A stretch of 64,000 bases of DNA, from contig JAHBZE010000001.1 of NCBI GenBank assembly GCA_019635585.1, positions 682,001 through 746,000 on the forward strand, read 5' to 3'. The translations under genes were made by a program, and so were the position numbers. Source of the stretch: Xanthobacteraceae bacterium. GTDB lineage: Bacteria; Pseudomonadota; Alphaproteobacteria; Rhizobiales; Xanthobacteraceae. Below the pieces are notes generated by a model. That model was given only the letters and a program-made list of their open reading frames with translations. It was not told the origin of the DNA and searched no databases. Shown here one piece after another: positions 41,368 to 50,322 of the stretch. The first letter of the stretch is position 1; each line of letters opens with the position of its first letter.

Positions 41368-42369
41368 ATGCCGAAGGCTCCCCGCGTCTCCCCGGACATC
41401 GCCGAACTCGCCCGCAAGGTACTGGCGCGCGACCGCGCCGCACTCGCACGTGCGATTACGCTGGTCGAATCGAAGAAGTCCGAACACCGCACGCGGGCGC
41501 AGGAATTGCTCCGCGAATTGCTACCGGAAACCGGGAAAGCGATCCGCGTCGGCATCTCCGGAGTGCCGGGCGTCGGCAAATCGACCTCGATCGACACGCT
41601 CGGCAGCCATCTGACGGCAGCCGGGCATCGGGTCGCGGTGCTCGCGGTCGACCCGTCTTCCACGAAAACCGGCGGCTCCATTCTCGGCGACAAGACGCGC
41701 ATGCAGCGTCTATCCGCCGACGAGAGCGCCTTCATTCGGCCCTCGCCTTCGGCCGGCACGCTCGGCGGCGTCGCCGCGCGCACGCGCGAATCGATGTTGC
41801 TTTGCGAGGCCGCGGGCTACGATGTGATCCTGGTCGAGACGGTCGGCATCGGCCAGTCCGAAGTCGCGGTAGCCAGCATGACCGACGTGTTTCTCGTGCT
41901 GATGCTGCCGGGCGCGGGCGACGAGCTGCAAGGCATCAAGAAAGGCATTCTCGAAGTCGCGGACATCATCGCGGTCAACAAGGCCGACGGCGACAATCTT
42001 CCGCGTGCCCGCGCGGCGGCAAGCGCGCTTAAGGCCGCGATCCATATTTTCTCGCCGGACCAGAACGAGGCAGCACCCGTGCTCACCTATTCCGCGCTGA
42101 CCGGCGACGGTATCGGGGGCTTATGGGAAGCCGTGATCGCACACCGCACGCGGCAGCAAAAAAGCGGGAAGCTTGCCGAAAAGCGCCGCACGCAGGAAAT
42201 CAAGTGGATGTGGACGCTCGTGGAAGAGCGTTTTCAGGAGCGCATCCGCTCGGACGCGAAAATCCGCGCGCGTATTCCCGCGCTCGAAAAAGCAGTTGCG
42301 GACGGCAAGCTGCCGCCCGCCATGGCTGCCGACGAACTCGCCCAGCTGATCGGTCTTTCCGACGAATGA
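41368..42369 (+). CDS. meaB: MeaB, methylmalonyl-CoA mutase-associated GTPase chaperone
   Basis: 333 aa. G1 GVPGVGKSTSID, then AVDPSSTKTGGSILGDKTRM, LCEAAGYDVILVETVGIGQSE (G3 region) and NKADGD (G4). The C-terminal part is a dimerisation arm (TQEIKWMWTLVEERFQERI). It protects and reactivates methylmalonyl-CoA mutase by gating cofactor loading. It ends in an ATGA overlap with the peptidase gene. Confidence 0.94.
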   Translation: MPKAPRVSPDIAELARKVLARDRAALARAITLVESKKSEHRTRAQELLRELLPETGKAIRVGISGVPGVGKSTSIDTLGSHLTAAGHRVAVLAVDPSSTKTGGSILGDKTRMQRLSADESAFIRPSPSAGTLGGVAARTRESMLLCEAAGYDVILVETVGIGQSEVAVASMTDVFLVLMLPGAGDELQGIKKGILEVADIIAVNKADGDNLPRARAAASALKAAIHIFSPDQNEAAPVLTYSALTGDGIGGLWEAVIAHRTRQQKSGKLAEKRRTQEIKWMWTLVEERFQERIRSDAKIRARIPALEKAVADGKLPPAMAADELAQLIGLSDE

Positions 42370-43007
42370 CGCTGCCGCGGCTCCGTATCGCCGTCGCGGG
42401 CTTCGGGCCGTTTCCGGGCGTGCCGAAAAATCCCTCCGGCGAGATCGTCCGCGCGATCACGAAACTGCGGCGATTTCCTGCGGCAGGCGTTTTGCTCGAC
42501 ACGGCGATCCTGACTACCGCCTATGGCGAGGCCGAACGCCAGCTCGAAATACTGCTCGCGAAAAGTCCGGATGCCGTGGTGCTGTTTGGCGTCGCTGGCC
42601 GCGCGAGACATATCCGGGTGGAAACCATCGCGCGCAATCGCGCGTCGCTTCTGCATCCCGATCACGCGCGCTACACGCCTGCCACACGCAAACTCGACGC
42701 GGCGGGTGCGACCGCTCTCAAGGTTCGCGGACCTGCGATCGGGATACGCAACGCAATCCGCAACACCGGCGCGCGGGCGGAACTTTCCGTCGACGCGGGC
42801 AGCTATCTCTGCAACGCGGTGTTCTACCGCGCACTCACCGCGACCGCGGTGCAAAAGCCCGCGCCATTAACCTTCTTCATTCACGTCCCGCCCGCGGACA
42901 CCGGAATTCTTTCGATGAATATGATGATCCGCGCGGGCGAAGCCGCGGTCTGGGCCGCCGCGAACGAAGCCGCAAAAGCGCGCATTGTCCCTCGCCGGGA
43001 CGGTTAA
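42366..43007 (+). CDS. Pyroglutamyl-peptidase I-like (C15) protein
   Basis: 213 aa from ATG 42366. AGFGPFPGVPKNPSGEIV is the family N-terminus. The catalytic Cys lies in SVDAGSYLCNAVFYRAL, the His in TFFIHVPPA and the Glu is likely in the GVAGRARHIRVETIA region. It would remove N-terminal pyroglutamate from peptides. The active-site Cys and His are present, so it is probably active. Co-expressed with meaB through the ATGA overlap. Confidence 0.85.
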   Translation: MTLPRLRIAVAGFGPFPGVPKNPSGEIVRAITKLRRFPAAGVLLDTAILTTAYGEAERQLEILLAKSPDAVVLFGVAGRARHIRVETIARNRASLLHPDHARYTPATRKLDAAGATALKVRGPAIGIRNAIRNTGARAELSVDAGSYLCNAVFYRALTATAVQKPAPLTFFIHVPPADTGILSMNMMIRAGEAAVWAAANEAAKARIVPRRDG

Positions 43008-43061
43008 TCCGGCCCGGTTCTTGAAGCGCCATCCGCAGGAATCCCACGCGGAGACGCGCTC

Positions 43062-44417
43062 ATGACCCTCGACCGCCGCTCGCTGCTCGCCGGACTTACC
43101 GCGACCGGCGCGATCACGCCGCTTGCCGCCGCGAACGCTTCCGCGGCCGTCGGCACCTTCGGTGTAGATGTCACGAAGCTCGGGGTGCGACCGAACGCGG
43201 CCGACGACCAGAGCCGCGCGCTCCAGGAAGCCATCAACGCAGCGGCAGGGTCTCGCGTACCGCTGTTCTTTCCGCCCGGCGTCTATCGCGCCGCCGATAT
43301 CGTGCTGCCGTCGGGCGCGCATCTGGTCGGCGTGCCGGGTTCGTCGCGGATCGCCCTTGGCTACGGCGCCTCGATCTTCGCAAGTTCGCGTGCCGAGCAG
43401 ATTTCGTTGATCGGCCTCGTGTTCGACGGCGCGTCGCGACCGCTTCCTGAAAAACGCGGACTCGTTACAATCCGTGCGACCCGCGAATTCCTGATGCGCG
43501 ACTGCACGCTTGCGGGCGCCGGCGGCATTGCGCTCGTGCTCGAGGGCGTGGACGGCGAAATCTCCCATAACCTCTTCACCGGCGCCGCAAAGGCCGCGAT
43601 CTTCTCGCTCGATGCGAACGGGCTTGCGATCCGCAACAACACGATCCGCAATGCCGGCAACAATGGCATCCTCGTCTGGCGCAGCGAAAAAGGCGAAGAC
43701 GGTACGATCGTAACCGGCAACCGCATCGAAGACATCGCCGCACGCGACGGCGGCTCGGGGCAGAACGGCAACGGCATCAACGTCTTCCGCGCCGCGAACG
43801 TCATCGTCGCCGACAATCGCATCAAGAATTGCGCGTTCACCGCGGTGCGCGGCAACGCAGCCTCGAACATGCAGGTGCGCGGCAACTCCGTCACCTCGAT
43901 GGGCGAAGTCGCGATCTATTCGGAGTTCGACTTCGAGGGCGCTGTGATTACCAACAACACGATCGACGGCGCGGCGCTCGGCATTTCGGTCACGAATTTC
44001 AACGAAGGCGGCCGCCTCGCGGTCGTGCAGGGCAACCTGATCCGCAATCTAGTGACGCGCGGCAAAGCCTTCGTCGATCAGGAAGCGCGCGGCATCGGCA
44101 TCGGCGTCGAAGCGGATACCGCCGTGTCCGGCAATGTGATCGAGAAGGCGCCGGTCGCCGGCATCTGGCTCGGCTGGAAGGAATATCTGCGCGATGTGTC
44201 GGTGAGCGGAAACATCGTGCGCCAGTCGCGGATCGGCATTGCCGTGCAGGTCTCTAAGGGTGCGGGCTCGGCGCTGCTTGCCAACAATCTGATTTCCGGT
44301 GCGACCATGGGCGCGATCGTCGGGATGGATGGATTGAAGCGCGTGACCGAAGACCTCGGGCGCGCGAAGCCCGAGCAATACGCGCAGCTCACGATTTCCG
44401 GAAACCGCGTCCAGTAA
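43062..44417 (+). CDS. Tat-exported beta-helix repeat protein (TIGR03808-like)
   Basis: 451 aa. Twin-arginine signal LDRRSLLAGLTATGAITPLAAANASA, then a right-handed parallel beta-helix of about 15 coils with repeated N-x-I/V-x-x-A/G turns (IRNNTIRNAGNNGILVW, VTGNRIEDI, VADNRIKNCAFTAVRGNAAS, ISGNRV). It resembles pectate-lyase-fold proteins and the TIGR03808 family of Hyphomicrobiales. Probably periplasmic or secreted; substrate unknown. Confidence 0.85.
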   Translation: MTLDRRSLLAGLTATGAITPLAAANASAAVGTFGVDVTKLGVRPNAADDQSRALQEAINAAAGSRVPLFFPPGVYRAADIVLPSGAHLVGVPGSSRIALGYGASIFASSRAEQISLIGLVFDGASRPLPEKRGLVTIRATREFLMRDCTLAGAGGIALVLEGVDGEISHNLFTGAAKAAIFSLDANGLAIRNNTIRNAGNNGILVWRSEKGEDGTIVTGNRIEDIAARDGGSGQNGNGINVFRAANVIVADNRIKNCAFTAVRGNAASNMQVRGNSVTSMGEVAIYSEFDFEGAVITNNTIDGAALGISVTNFNEGGRLAVVQGNLIRNLVTRGKAFVDQEARGIGIGVEADTAVSGNVIEKAPVAGIWLGWKEYLRDVSVSGNIVRQSRIGIAVQVSKGAGSALLANNLISGATMGAIVGMDGLKRVTEDLGRAKPEQYAQLTISGNRVQ

Positions 44418-45773
44418 CTACGCGATCTCGACTTCCTGATCGTGCGACAAGTGCTTCAAGAGCCACTTCGCCGTGCGCAAGAGCCGCGCGTCACGGCCTA
44501 TTGGGCCGACAAGCTGCACGCCGAGCGGCAAGCCGTTCTCGCCCTGCAGCAGCGGCAGCGAAATCGCGGGCAAGCCCGTCAGCGTCCACAGCGAGCAGAA
44601 CGCGGGATCGCCAGTAGATTCCAGGCCCTTCGGGGCAACGCCCGTCGAAGCCGGCGTCAGGATCGCGTCGTAATAATCGAAGAAGTCCGAAAGGCTGCGG
44701 CCATACTGCTTCGCCTGCGAGAGCGCCTCGAGATAGCGCACCGCCGGTACGCGGCGGCCTTCGGCAATGAAATCCTTAAGGGTCTGGCTGGGCACGTCGC
44801 CGCCGCGGCCCACGATCTTGCCGTGACGATGCGCCATGTCGACCGTCATGATCGCGCGCAGATCGTCCCAAGCATGGCCGTAGACCGGCTCGTGCAATTC
44901 GACGCGCTGCACGATTTCGCCAAGCGAATCGGCAAGTTCCTCGAAAGCTTCGGCGGTGGATTTCTCCGCCTTGTTCCAGACCGGCGTCCGCACATAAGCG
45001 AGCCGCGGCGTCATCGGCGGATTCTCGCGCAGGCCGGAAAGGAAGCTCGGCACCGCATAAGACTTCGTGTCGGGATCTTCCGGGTCGTATCCGGCGATCG
45101 TGTCGAGCGCGAGCGCGATGTCGTCGAGCGAGCGGGCGAAAGGACCGACGTGATCCAGCGCCTGTGAATGGGAAAGCACACCGGTCCGCGAAACGAGGCC
45201 GTGGCTCGCCTTCATGCCGAACACGCCGCAATAAGACGCCGGGCGAATGATCGAGCCGTTGGTTTGGGTGCCGATGGAAAGCGGCACCATGCCGGCTGCG
45301 ACCGCGGCGGCCGAGCCCGACGACGACCCGCCAGGCGTGCGCTCGAGATCATGCGGGTTTCGTGTCTTGCCGGGATGATAGAAGGCAAACTCGGTGGTAA
45401 CGGTCTTGCCGAAAATCACCGCGCCAGCCTCGCGCAGCTTCGCGACCACGGCAGCATCGCGGAACGGACGCCGATCGGCGAAGAGCTTCGAGCCGTTCTC
45501 GGTCGGATAGTCGGAGGTATCGATGCAGTCCTTGATCCCGACCGGTACGCCGTGCAGGGACCCTAGCGCGTTGCCGTGCGCACGGTATTCGTCGCGCGCT
45601 TTCGCCTGCTCCAGCGCATGTTCGGGGTCGAAGTGCTCGAAAGCCTGGACCTTACCCTCGATCGATCCCACCTGCGCGATCAGCGCCCTGGTATATTCCT
45701 CGGAGGAAATTTCCCCGCGGGCGATCATGCCCGCGGCTTCGGTGGCAGTCAGTTCGATGAGGTTCTCGCTCAC
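44418..45773 (-). CDS. Amidase (amidase signature family)
   Basis: 451 aa from GTG 45773. The Ser-cisSer-Lys triad is visible: Lys in GVPVGIKDCID, cis-Ser in the TPGGSSSGSAAAVAAGMVP loop and Ser in GTQTNGSIIRPASYCGVFG. Hydrolyses an amide; the substrate cannot be told. It lies downstream of the TRAP transporter operon after a hairpin, and might act on what the transporter imports. Confidence 0.9.
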   Translation of the reverse strand: MSENLIELTATEAAGMIARGEISSEEYTRALIAQVGSIEGKVQAFEHFDPEHALEQAKARDEYRAHGNALGSLHGVPVGIKDCIDTSDYPTENGSKLFADRRPFRDAAVVAKLREAGAVIFGKTVTTEFAFYHPGKTRNPHDLERTPGGSSSGSAAAVAAGMVPLSIGTQTNGSIIRPASYCGVFGMKASHGLVSRTGVLSHSQALDHVGPFARSLDDIALALDTIAGYDPEDPDTKSYAVPSFLSGLRENPPMTPRLAYVRTPVWNKAEKSTAEAFEELADSLGEIVQRVELHEPVYGHAWDDLRAIMTVDMAHRHGKIVGRGGDVPSQTLKDFIAEGRRVPAVRYLEALSQAKQYGRSLSDFFDYYDAILTPASTGVAPKGLESTGDPAFCSLWTLTGLPAISLPLLQGENGLPLGVQLVGPIGRDARLLRTAKWLLKHLSHDQEVEIA

Positions 45774-45779
45774 GGCTTT

Positions 45780-45805
45780 GTGTCCGGGTTTTTATGCCCG
45801 GACAC
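45780..45805 (-). terminator. Hairpin between TRAP operon and amidase
   Basis: 9-bp perfect stem GTGTCCGGG / CCCGGACAC with an 8-base loop, directly after the dctM stop and 7 bases before the amidase GTG. No T-run follows, so it may attenuate rather than stop transcription into the amidase gene. Confidence 0.5.
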
Positions 45806-45815
45806 TATACCACGT

Positions 45816-47723
45816 TCAAAGCCAGAGATTGATGGCTCCCGATAAAAGGAGCGTGAAGGAAAGCGCAACGCCCGCGGTAAAGAGGAGCGCGACATAGGGC
45901 TCCAACTCGGTATTCACGAAACGGTGCATTTTTCCGCCGCTCGGCAGCGAGGCCCAGAACGCGCCTGCCGTGACCACGAAGGCTACGATCCCCGCGCCAA
46001 ACAGGACCACCGGATTTAGCCCGGCAGCGAAGCCCTCCACCGTCGTCTTGCCTCCCGGATAGAGATAGTTCGGCAAGGCAAGTCCGATCTGCGGGAAGGC
46101 GTAGAGCATCACCATCGAAACAATGACGACCAGCATATAAGGCAGCACACCGCGGAAGATGTCATTGATGTTGACCCAGCTCGGCGCGACCCCTTTGAGA
46201 TAGAACGGCGCCATCGCCACCGGCGGCGACAGGAACGAGGTCTGGATGTTCAACGCGACCAAGAGGCCGAAGAACAACGGATCGATCTCGAAGGTCTTCA
46301 GGAGCGGCAAGAATATCGGCATGAAGATGACGATGATTTCCGTCCACTCCAGCGGCCACCCGAGCACGAAGATGATGGCCTGCGCCAGCACCATGAAGCC
46401 GGTCTGGTTCAGGTTCATCCAAAGCACGAATTTCTCGATCGGGCCGTGGCCGCCGAGATAGGCGAAAATCGCCGAGAAGATGAAGGAGCCGATGAAGAGC
46501 CAGCAGACCATGGCGGTCGTGCGGGCGGTCAGGAAGATCGACTCGCGCAGCGACGCGATGCCGAATCGGTTGTACGGAATGAGTGGCAGCGCGACCGCGA
46601 CGGTCATTAGCAGCACCGAGATCGCATAGGTGCGAAACGGAATGAACAGGAACAGACCGATCAGCATCGCGCCCATCGCGATGCCGTAAGCCGTCACCAG
46701 CAGGCTCTTCCAGCGCGTGTTGTAGTCCGCGCCGTATAGCAGCGCGAGAATGAGCGCACCGAGCGATCCCATGGCCGCTGCTTCGGTCGGCGTCGCGATG
46801 CCGAAAACGATCGTGCCGAGCGCGGCCGCAATCAACGCACCGAGCGGCAGGAACGAACTCAGGAGCGTAAAGTAAACGCCCGGCAGCCGCCAAGCGTAGA
46901 TCGCGTTGCCAATACCGAAAATGACAAATACGCCGACCCAGGTTGCGCCAAGATCGTGGAACCAGATCACGGCGGCAATGAAAGCCGCGTAGAGAATCGA
47001 CGGTAGCGGGGAACGGAAGAACTTCACCGTCTGCGGCGACACTTCCCTGTCGATGTCTGACGCCTTGGTCGTAAGTTTCGGCGCAAGCTTCGGATTGAGC
47101 AGCGTCATCAAGATCGTGAGCAGCATATAAAGGCTCGCGAGCATGATGCCGGGAAAGAAAGCGCCCGCGTAGAGCTTCACGACCGAAACGCCGGCGGTCG
47201 CACCGTAGAGAATCAGCATGACGCTCGGCGGGATCAGAATGCCGAGGCAACCACCGGCGCAGACCACCGCCGCCGAAATCTTCACGTCATAGCCGGCGCG
47301 AAGCATCGCAGGGAACGCGAGCAGACCCATCAGCGTCACAACCGCGCCGACGATACCGGTCGCAGTCGCGAAGATCGCGCAGGTTGCGAGCGTCGCGAGC
47401 GCCAACGAAGCCGGGATCGGCCCGGCGGCGAGTTGCAGCGAACGGAACAGGCGGTCGAGCACGTTCGCGCGTTCGATCACATAACCCATGAAGACGAACA
47501 GCGGAATCGAGATCAGAACGTCGTTCGTCATCACCGAATAGGCGCGCTGCACTACGAGCGAGAACACGAGATCGCCCATCGCGAAGTAGCCGAAGAACAC
47601 GCCGAGCGCCATCAGCGTGAAGGCGATCGGGAAGCCCAGCATAATGAAGAGGACGAACAGGACGAGCATGATCACGCCCAGTTCGGGATTGCCAATTCCC
47701 CAATTGGCAAGAAACGCGGACAT
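45816..47723 (-). CDS. dctM: TRAP transporter large permease (DctM/FcbT-like, long form)
   Basis: 635 aa, longer than usual DctM (about 430). The core has the DctM signature (GFPIAFTLMALGVFFGYF, ICAGGCLGILIPPSVMLILYG, FLSPPVAMAPFYLKGVAP, EIIVIFMPIFLPLL). The extra length is an internal insertion of membrane helices (about 270-420) and a C-terminal extension of two or three helices (about 555-635). This matches the mannitol/chloroaromatic (FcbT) TRAP branch. ATG 47723 overlaps the dctQ TAA by one base. Confidence 0.92.
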   Translation of the reverse strand: MSAFLANWGIGNPELGVIMLVLFVLFIMLGFPIAFTLMALGVFFGYFAMGDLVFSLVVQRAYSVMTNDVLISIPLFVFMGYVIERANVLDRLFRSLQLAAGPIPASLALATLATCAIFATATGIVGAVVTLMGLLAFPAMLRAGYDVKISAAVVCAGGCLGILIPPSVMLILYGATAGVSVVKLYAGAFFPGIMLASLYMLLTILMTLLNPKLAPKLTTKASDIDREVSPQTVKFFRSPLPSILYAAFIAAVIWFHDLGATWVGVFVIFGIGNAIYAWRLPGVYFTLLSSFLPLGALIAAALGTIVFGIATPTEAAAMGSLGALILALLYGADYNTRWKSLLVTAYGIAMGAMLIGLFLFIPFRTYAISVLLMTVAVALPLIPYNRFGIASLRESIFLTARTTAMVCWLFIGSFIFSAIFAYLGGHGPIEKFVLWMNLNQTGFMVLAQAIIFVLGWPLEWTEIIVIFMPIFLPLLKTFEIDPLFFGLLVALNIQTSFLSPPVAMAPFYLKGVAPSWVNINDIFRGVLPYMLVVIVSMVMLYAFPQIGLALPNYLYPGGKTTVEGFAAGLNPVVLFGAGIVAFVVTAGAFWASLPSGGKMHRFVNTELEPYVALLFTAGVALSFTLLLSGAINLWL

Positions 47724-48661
47724 TAAACGGCTCCCTTACGCTGGCCGAGTTCTTCGAGGTCTTTGACGATCTGGTACTCGCCCTGTTCGGCCTTTTGCAG
47801 CATCTGCTGATCGAGTTCCTGCACGTCATGCAAGCGTTGCGGCCACTTGCCGTCGCGCACGGCAATGATACAGCGCATGAATTCAACGATGCCTTGCAAG
47901 AGCATCAACGCGCCGGTGACCGGAATAAGTGTCTTGAAGTGGTAGACCGGCGGCCCGTTGGGGCTTGCCGCGGAGCGCTCCTTCATGATCCACGAGAGTT
48001 CGGCGAAGCTGAAACCCGAATAGATCAGCGCCAGAATTCCGGGGAAGAAGAACAAGACATAGAGCGTGAGATCCATCGACGCCTGCTGGCGCGGCGTCCA
48101 CGCACGGTAGATGAAATCGCCGCGCACATGGCTGTTGCGCGAAAGCGTGTAAGCGCCGGCCAGCATGAACAGCGCACCATAAAGAATGTAGCTTGCGTCG
48201 AACGCCCACTCGGTCGGTGCGTTGAAGACGTAACGCATAAATACTTCGTAGGACGTGACGAACGTCAGAACCAGAATTGCCCAGCCAATGGTCTTGCCGA
48301 CCCAGGTGCTGAGCCGATCGACGATCTGCAATCCCTCTTCGTGCGTGGAGTCGGTTTGCAGTGTCGCGGCGATACCACCCGCGGCGCAGAACGTCACCGC
48401 GAGGATCGTGTGCCACTTCAGGCCGAAGATCGGTAGCATAGCAAGCGCCGCCCCGATCATCAGCACCGCGCCGAGCGACGGCTTTTTCGGCGACAAAAGT
48501 CCGCCGATCACCGCAAGGACCGGAACCAGCGTGCCGGTGACATGGAAGAACGACTTGAAGGAAGAAAATGCCGCCGCGTAATCCGCTCCGTAATATGTGA
48601 AGCCGGCCCACAGGCCAAATACGCCTCCGATCACACCGAGAACGAGCGCGATATTTTTCAT
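47723..48661 (-). CDS. dctQ: TRAP transporter small permease (DctQ) with extra N-terminal membrane domain
   Basis: 312 aa from ATG 48661, with GGGGAGG 6 bases upstream. Residues 1-100 add four membrane helices (IALVLGVIGGVFGLWAGFTYY, FFHVTGTLVPVLAVIGGLL, AVLMIGAALAMLPIFGL, TILAVTFCAAGGIAATL). The standard four-helix DctQ domain (about 125-270) has VTSYEVFMRYVFNAPTEWAFD, LAGAYTLSRNSHVRGDF and GILALIYSGFSFAELSW. The fusion is unusual. The small and large subunits form the membrane part of a Na+-coupled uptake system fed by DctP. Confidence 0.88.
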   Translation of the reverse strand: MKNIALVLGVIGGVFGLWAGFTYYGADYAAAFSSFKSFFHVTGTLVPVLAVIGGLLSPKKPSLGAVLMIGAALAMLPIFGLKWHTILAVTFCAAGGIAATLQTDSTHEEGLQIVDRLSTWVGKTIGWAILVLTFVTSYEVFMRYVFNAPTEWAFDASYILYGALFMLAGAYTLSRNSHVRGDFIYRAWTPRQQASMDLTLYVLFFFPGILALIYSGFSFAELSWIMKERSAASPNGPPVYHFKTLIPVTGALMLLQGIVEFMRCIIAVRDGKWPQRLHDVQELDQQMLQKAEQGEYQIVKDLEELGQRKGAV

Positions 48662-48779
48662 GGCAACCTCCCCTCTACTTCTCCGTACGAATACGGACAC
48701 GAGCGACATAACAATTTCGCGGCAGATATTGCGAGCGGATTTGTTATGCAGATTTTATGTTGTGCGCATTCAATAGAAG

Positions 48780-48809
48780 AACCCGCGCGGAGAAAGGTCC
48801 GCGCGGGTT
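48780..48809 (-). terminator. Hairpin terminator between dctP and dctQM
   Basis: Perfect 12-bp stem AACCCGCGCGGA / TCCGCGCGGGTT with a 6-base loop, 18 bases after the dctP stop, followed on the minus strand by TTCTTCTATT. Partial termination here would give more DctP than permease, as is usual for binding-protein genes. Confidence 0.82.
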
Positions 48810-48827
48810 CCCCAATTTCACGGCCGA

Positions 48828-49961
48828 TTAGCCGACCAGTTTCTTGTGCGAAGCCGTCAAGGCAACCGCGTCGAGGTTGTTTGTGTTGGTGTAAGCGAAT
48901 ACGCGCTTGTTCCAAGCTTTCTGATTTTCGATGACCTTGGCGAAGAACGGCTCTTTCGACTGCTCGGCGATCACCTTCACCCATGCGTCGACCTGCGCGT
49001 CGAGCAGCGGCTGCGGCGTCTTTACGACATTCACGCCGCGCTTCTTGATGTTGTCGAGGTCGGTCGAGTAACGATCGAGCGCCTTGCAGATTTGCTCGGA
49101 CGACGAGGCATGCGCCGCGTAGCGGAGAATCTGCTGCACTTCTTTTGGAAGCGCCTCTACCTTCTGCTTGTTGAAGATGACTTCGAAGGCTTCCATCTGC
49201 TGGTGATGACTGCCGAGCATGAAGTACTTGGCGACATCCGGAAAACCGAGCAGCAGGTCGGACGACGGATTGTTGAATTCCGCCGAGTCGAGCAGACCGC
49301 GGTCCATTGCCGGAACGATTTCGCCACCAGCAAGGATGGTCACGGACGCGCCCATTTCCTTGAAGACGTCGGCCGAAAGACCGACCGTGCGGTATTTCAT
49401 ACCCTTGAAGTCGTCGCCGGTCTTCATTTCCTTCTTGAACCAGCCGAGCGGCTGCGTCGGCATCGGGAAATAGAGATAGCCAACGAGATTGAGCTTCAGG
49501 ATGTTGTTGACGAGCTCTTTGTAGAGCGCTTCGCCGCCGCCGTTATAGAACCAGGCGAGGAAGCTCTGCGCGTCCCAGCCGAAGGACGGCGGTGTGCCGA
49601 ACAGCGAATAAGCCTTGTGCTTACCGTACCAGTAGGCGCAAACGCCGTGACCCGCGTCGAGAACGCCAGAGTGGACCGCGTCTGCCATCTGAAAGGCCGG
49701 GACGACGGCGCCGGCAGCAAGAACGTCGAGCTTCAGGCGGCCCCCCGAGAGGTTGTTCACCACGTTCGCATAGTCGACCGCGAACTCATGGAAGATGTCC
49801 TTGGTCGGCCAGGTCGACTGGTATTTCCATGTCACGGTCTGCGCGCGCGATACCTGCGGCATCGCAATCGTCGCGACCGCGGCCGCGCCGGTCACACCGG
49901 CAGTCTTCAGAAACTTCCGGCGGCCTGCTACAGGCGCGCCCGAACCGTTTTTGGTCGGCAT
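48828..49961 (-). CDS. dctP: TRAP transporter substrate-binding protein DctP (Tat-exported)
   Basis: 377 aa. Twin-arginine signal GRRKFLKTAGVTGAAAVATI ending near SRAQ, then the TRAP binding-protein fold: WKYQSTWPTKDIFHEFAVDYA, GGRLKLDVLAAGAVVPAFQM, the binding-site segment GMKYRTVGLSADVFKEMGAS, and VPAMDRGLLDSAEFNNPSSD. The FcbT/TTT-type sequence suggests organic-acid or aromatic-acid uptake. GGGAGGA precedes ATG 49961. It is the first gene of dctPQM. Confidence 0.92.
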   Translation of the reverse strand: MPTKNGSGAPVAGRRKFLKTAGVTGAAAVATIAMPQVSRAQTVTWKYQSTWPTKDIFHEFAVDYANVVNNLSGGRLKLDVLAAGAVVPAFQMADAVHSGVLDAGHGVCAYWYGKHKAYSLFGTPPSFGWDAQSFLAWFYNGGGEALYKELVNNILKLNLVGYLYFPMPTQPLGWFKKEMKTGDDFKGMKYRTVGLSADVFKEMGASVTILAGGEIVPAMDRGLLDSAEFNNPSSDLLLGFPDVAKYFMLGSHHQQMEAFEVIFNKQKVEALPKEVQQILRYAAHASSSEQICKALDRYSTDLDNIKKRGVNVVKTPQPLLDAQVDAWVKVIAEQSKEPFFAKVIENQKAWNKRVFAYTNTNNLDAVALTASHKKLVG

Positions 49962-50322
49962 TGCGTTAGTCCTCCCTGAGATCGGTCGTCCGTTGCAGAC
50001 GACCGAAGCGCGGTCTTCGCCGCGTTTCGTAAAGCGCTCGATTGGCGCGCCAACGATTTTGCAAAAGTGTCGGGAGGTAACGCAAGCGTATAATTATCTT
50101 GCGCCGCAGCAATCAGACTGAATCTTTCTCGTCAAGCGAGCGCAAATTTTCCACAAGAGGAAAAACAGGAGCGAAAACACGCGGTTTAATGCGGAATCTC
50201 TATCGAACTGCCGTGCGTGCGCGCTTCCTGCGCTTCGCCGGATCGAAATCGTCCGGCGAAAACGCAAGGATTGCAAAGTCCGGGTGCAAAGCGTGGGCAC
50301 GCAACTGCCGCCCACACGCGAA
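49962..50322. other. Intergenic region between pcaG and dctP
   Basis: 361 bases with no convincing gene. It contains the pcaG 3' hairpin (50234-50260), an AT-rich stretch around 50086-50110 (TATAATTATC) that may hold the dctP promoter, and short direct-repeat-like GC patches. No operator could be assigned. Confidence 0.45.
50234..50260 (-). terminator. Hairpin downstream of pcaG
   Basis: 9-bp stem TTCGCCGGA / TCCGGCGAA with a 9-base loop, 63 bases after the pcaG stop. Lacks a T-run; a weak terminator or mRNA 3' end structure. Confidence 0.45.
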
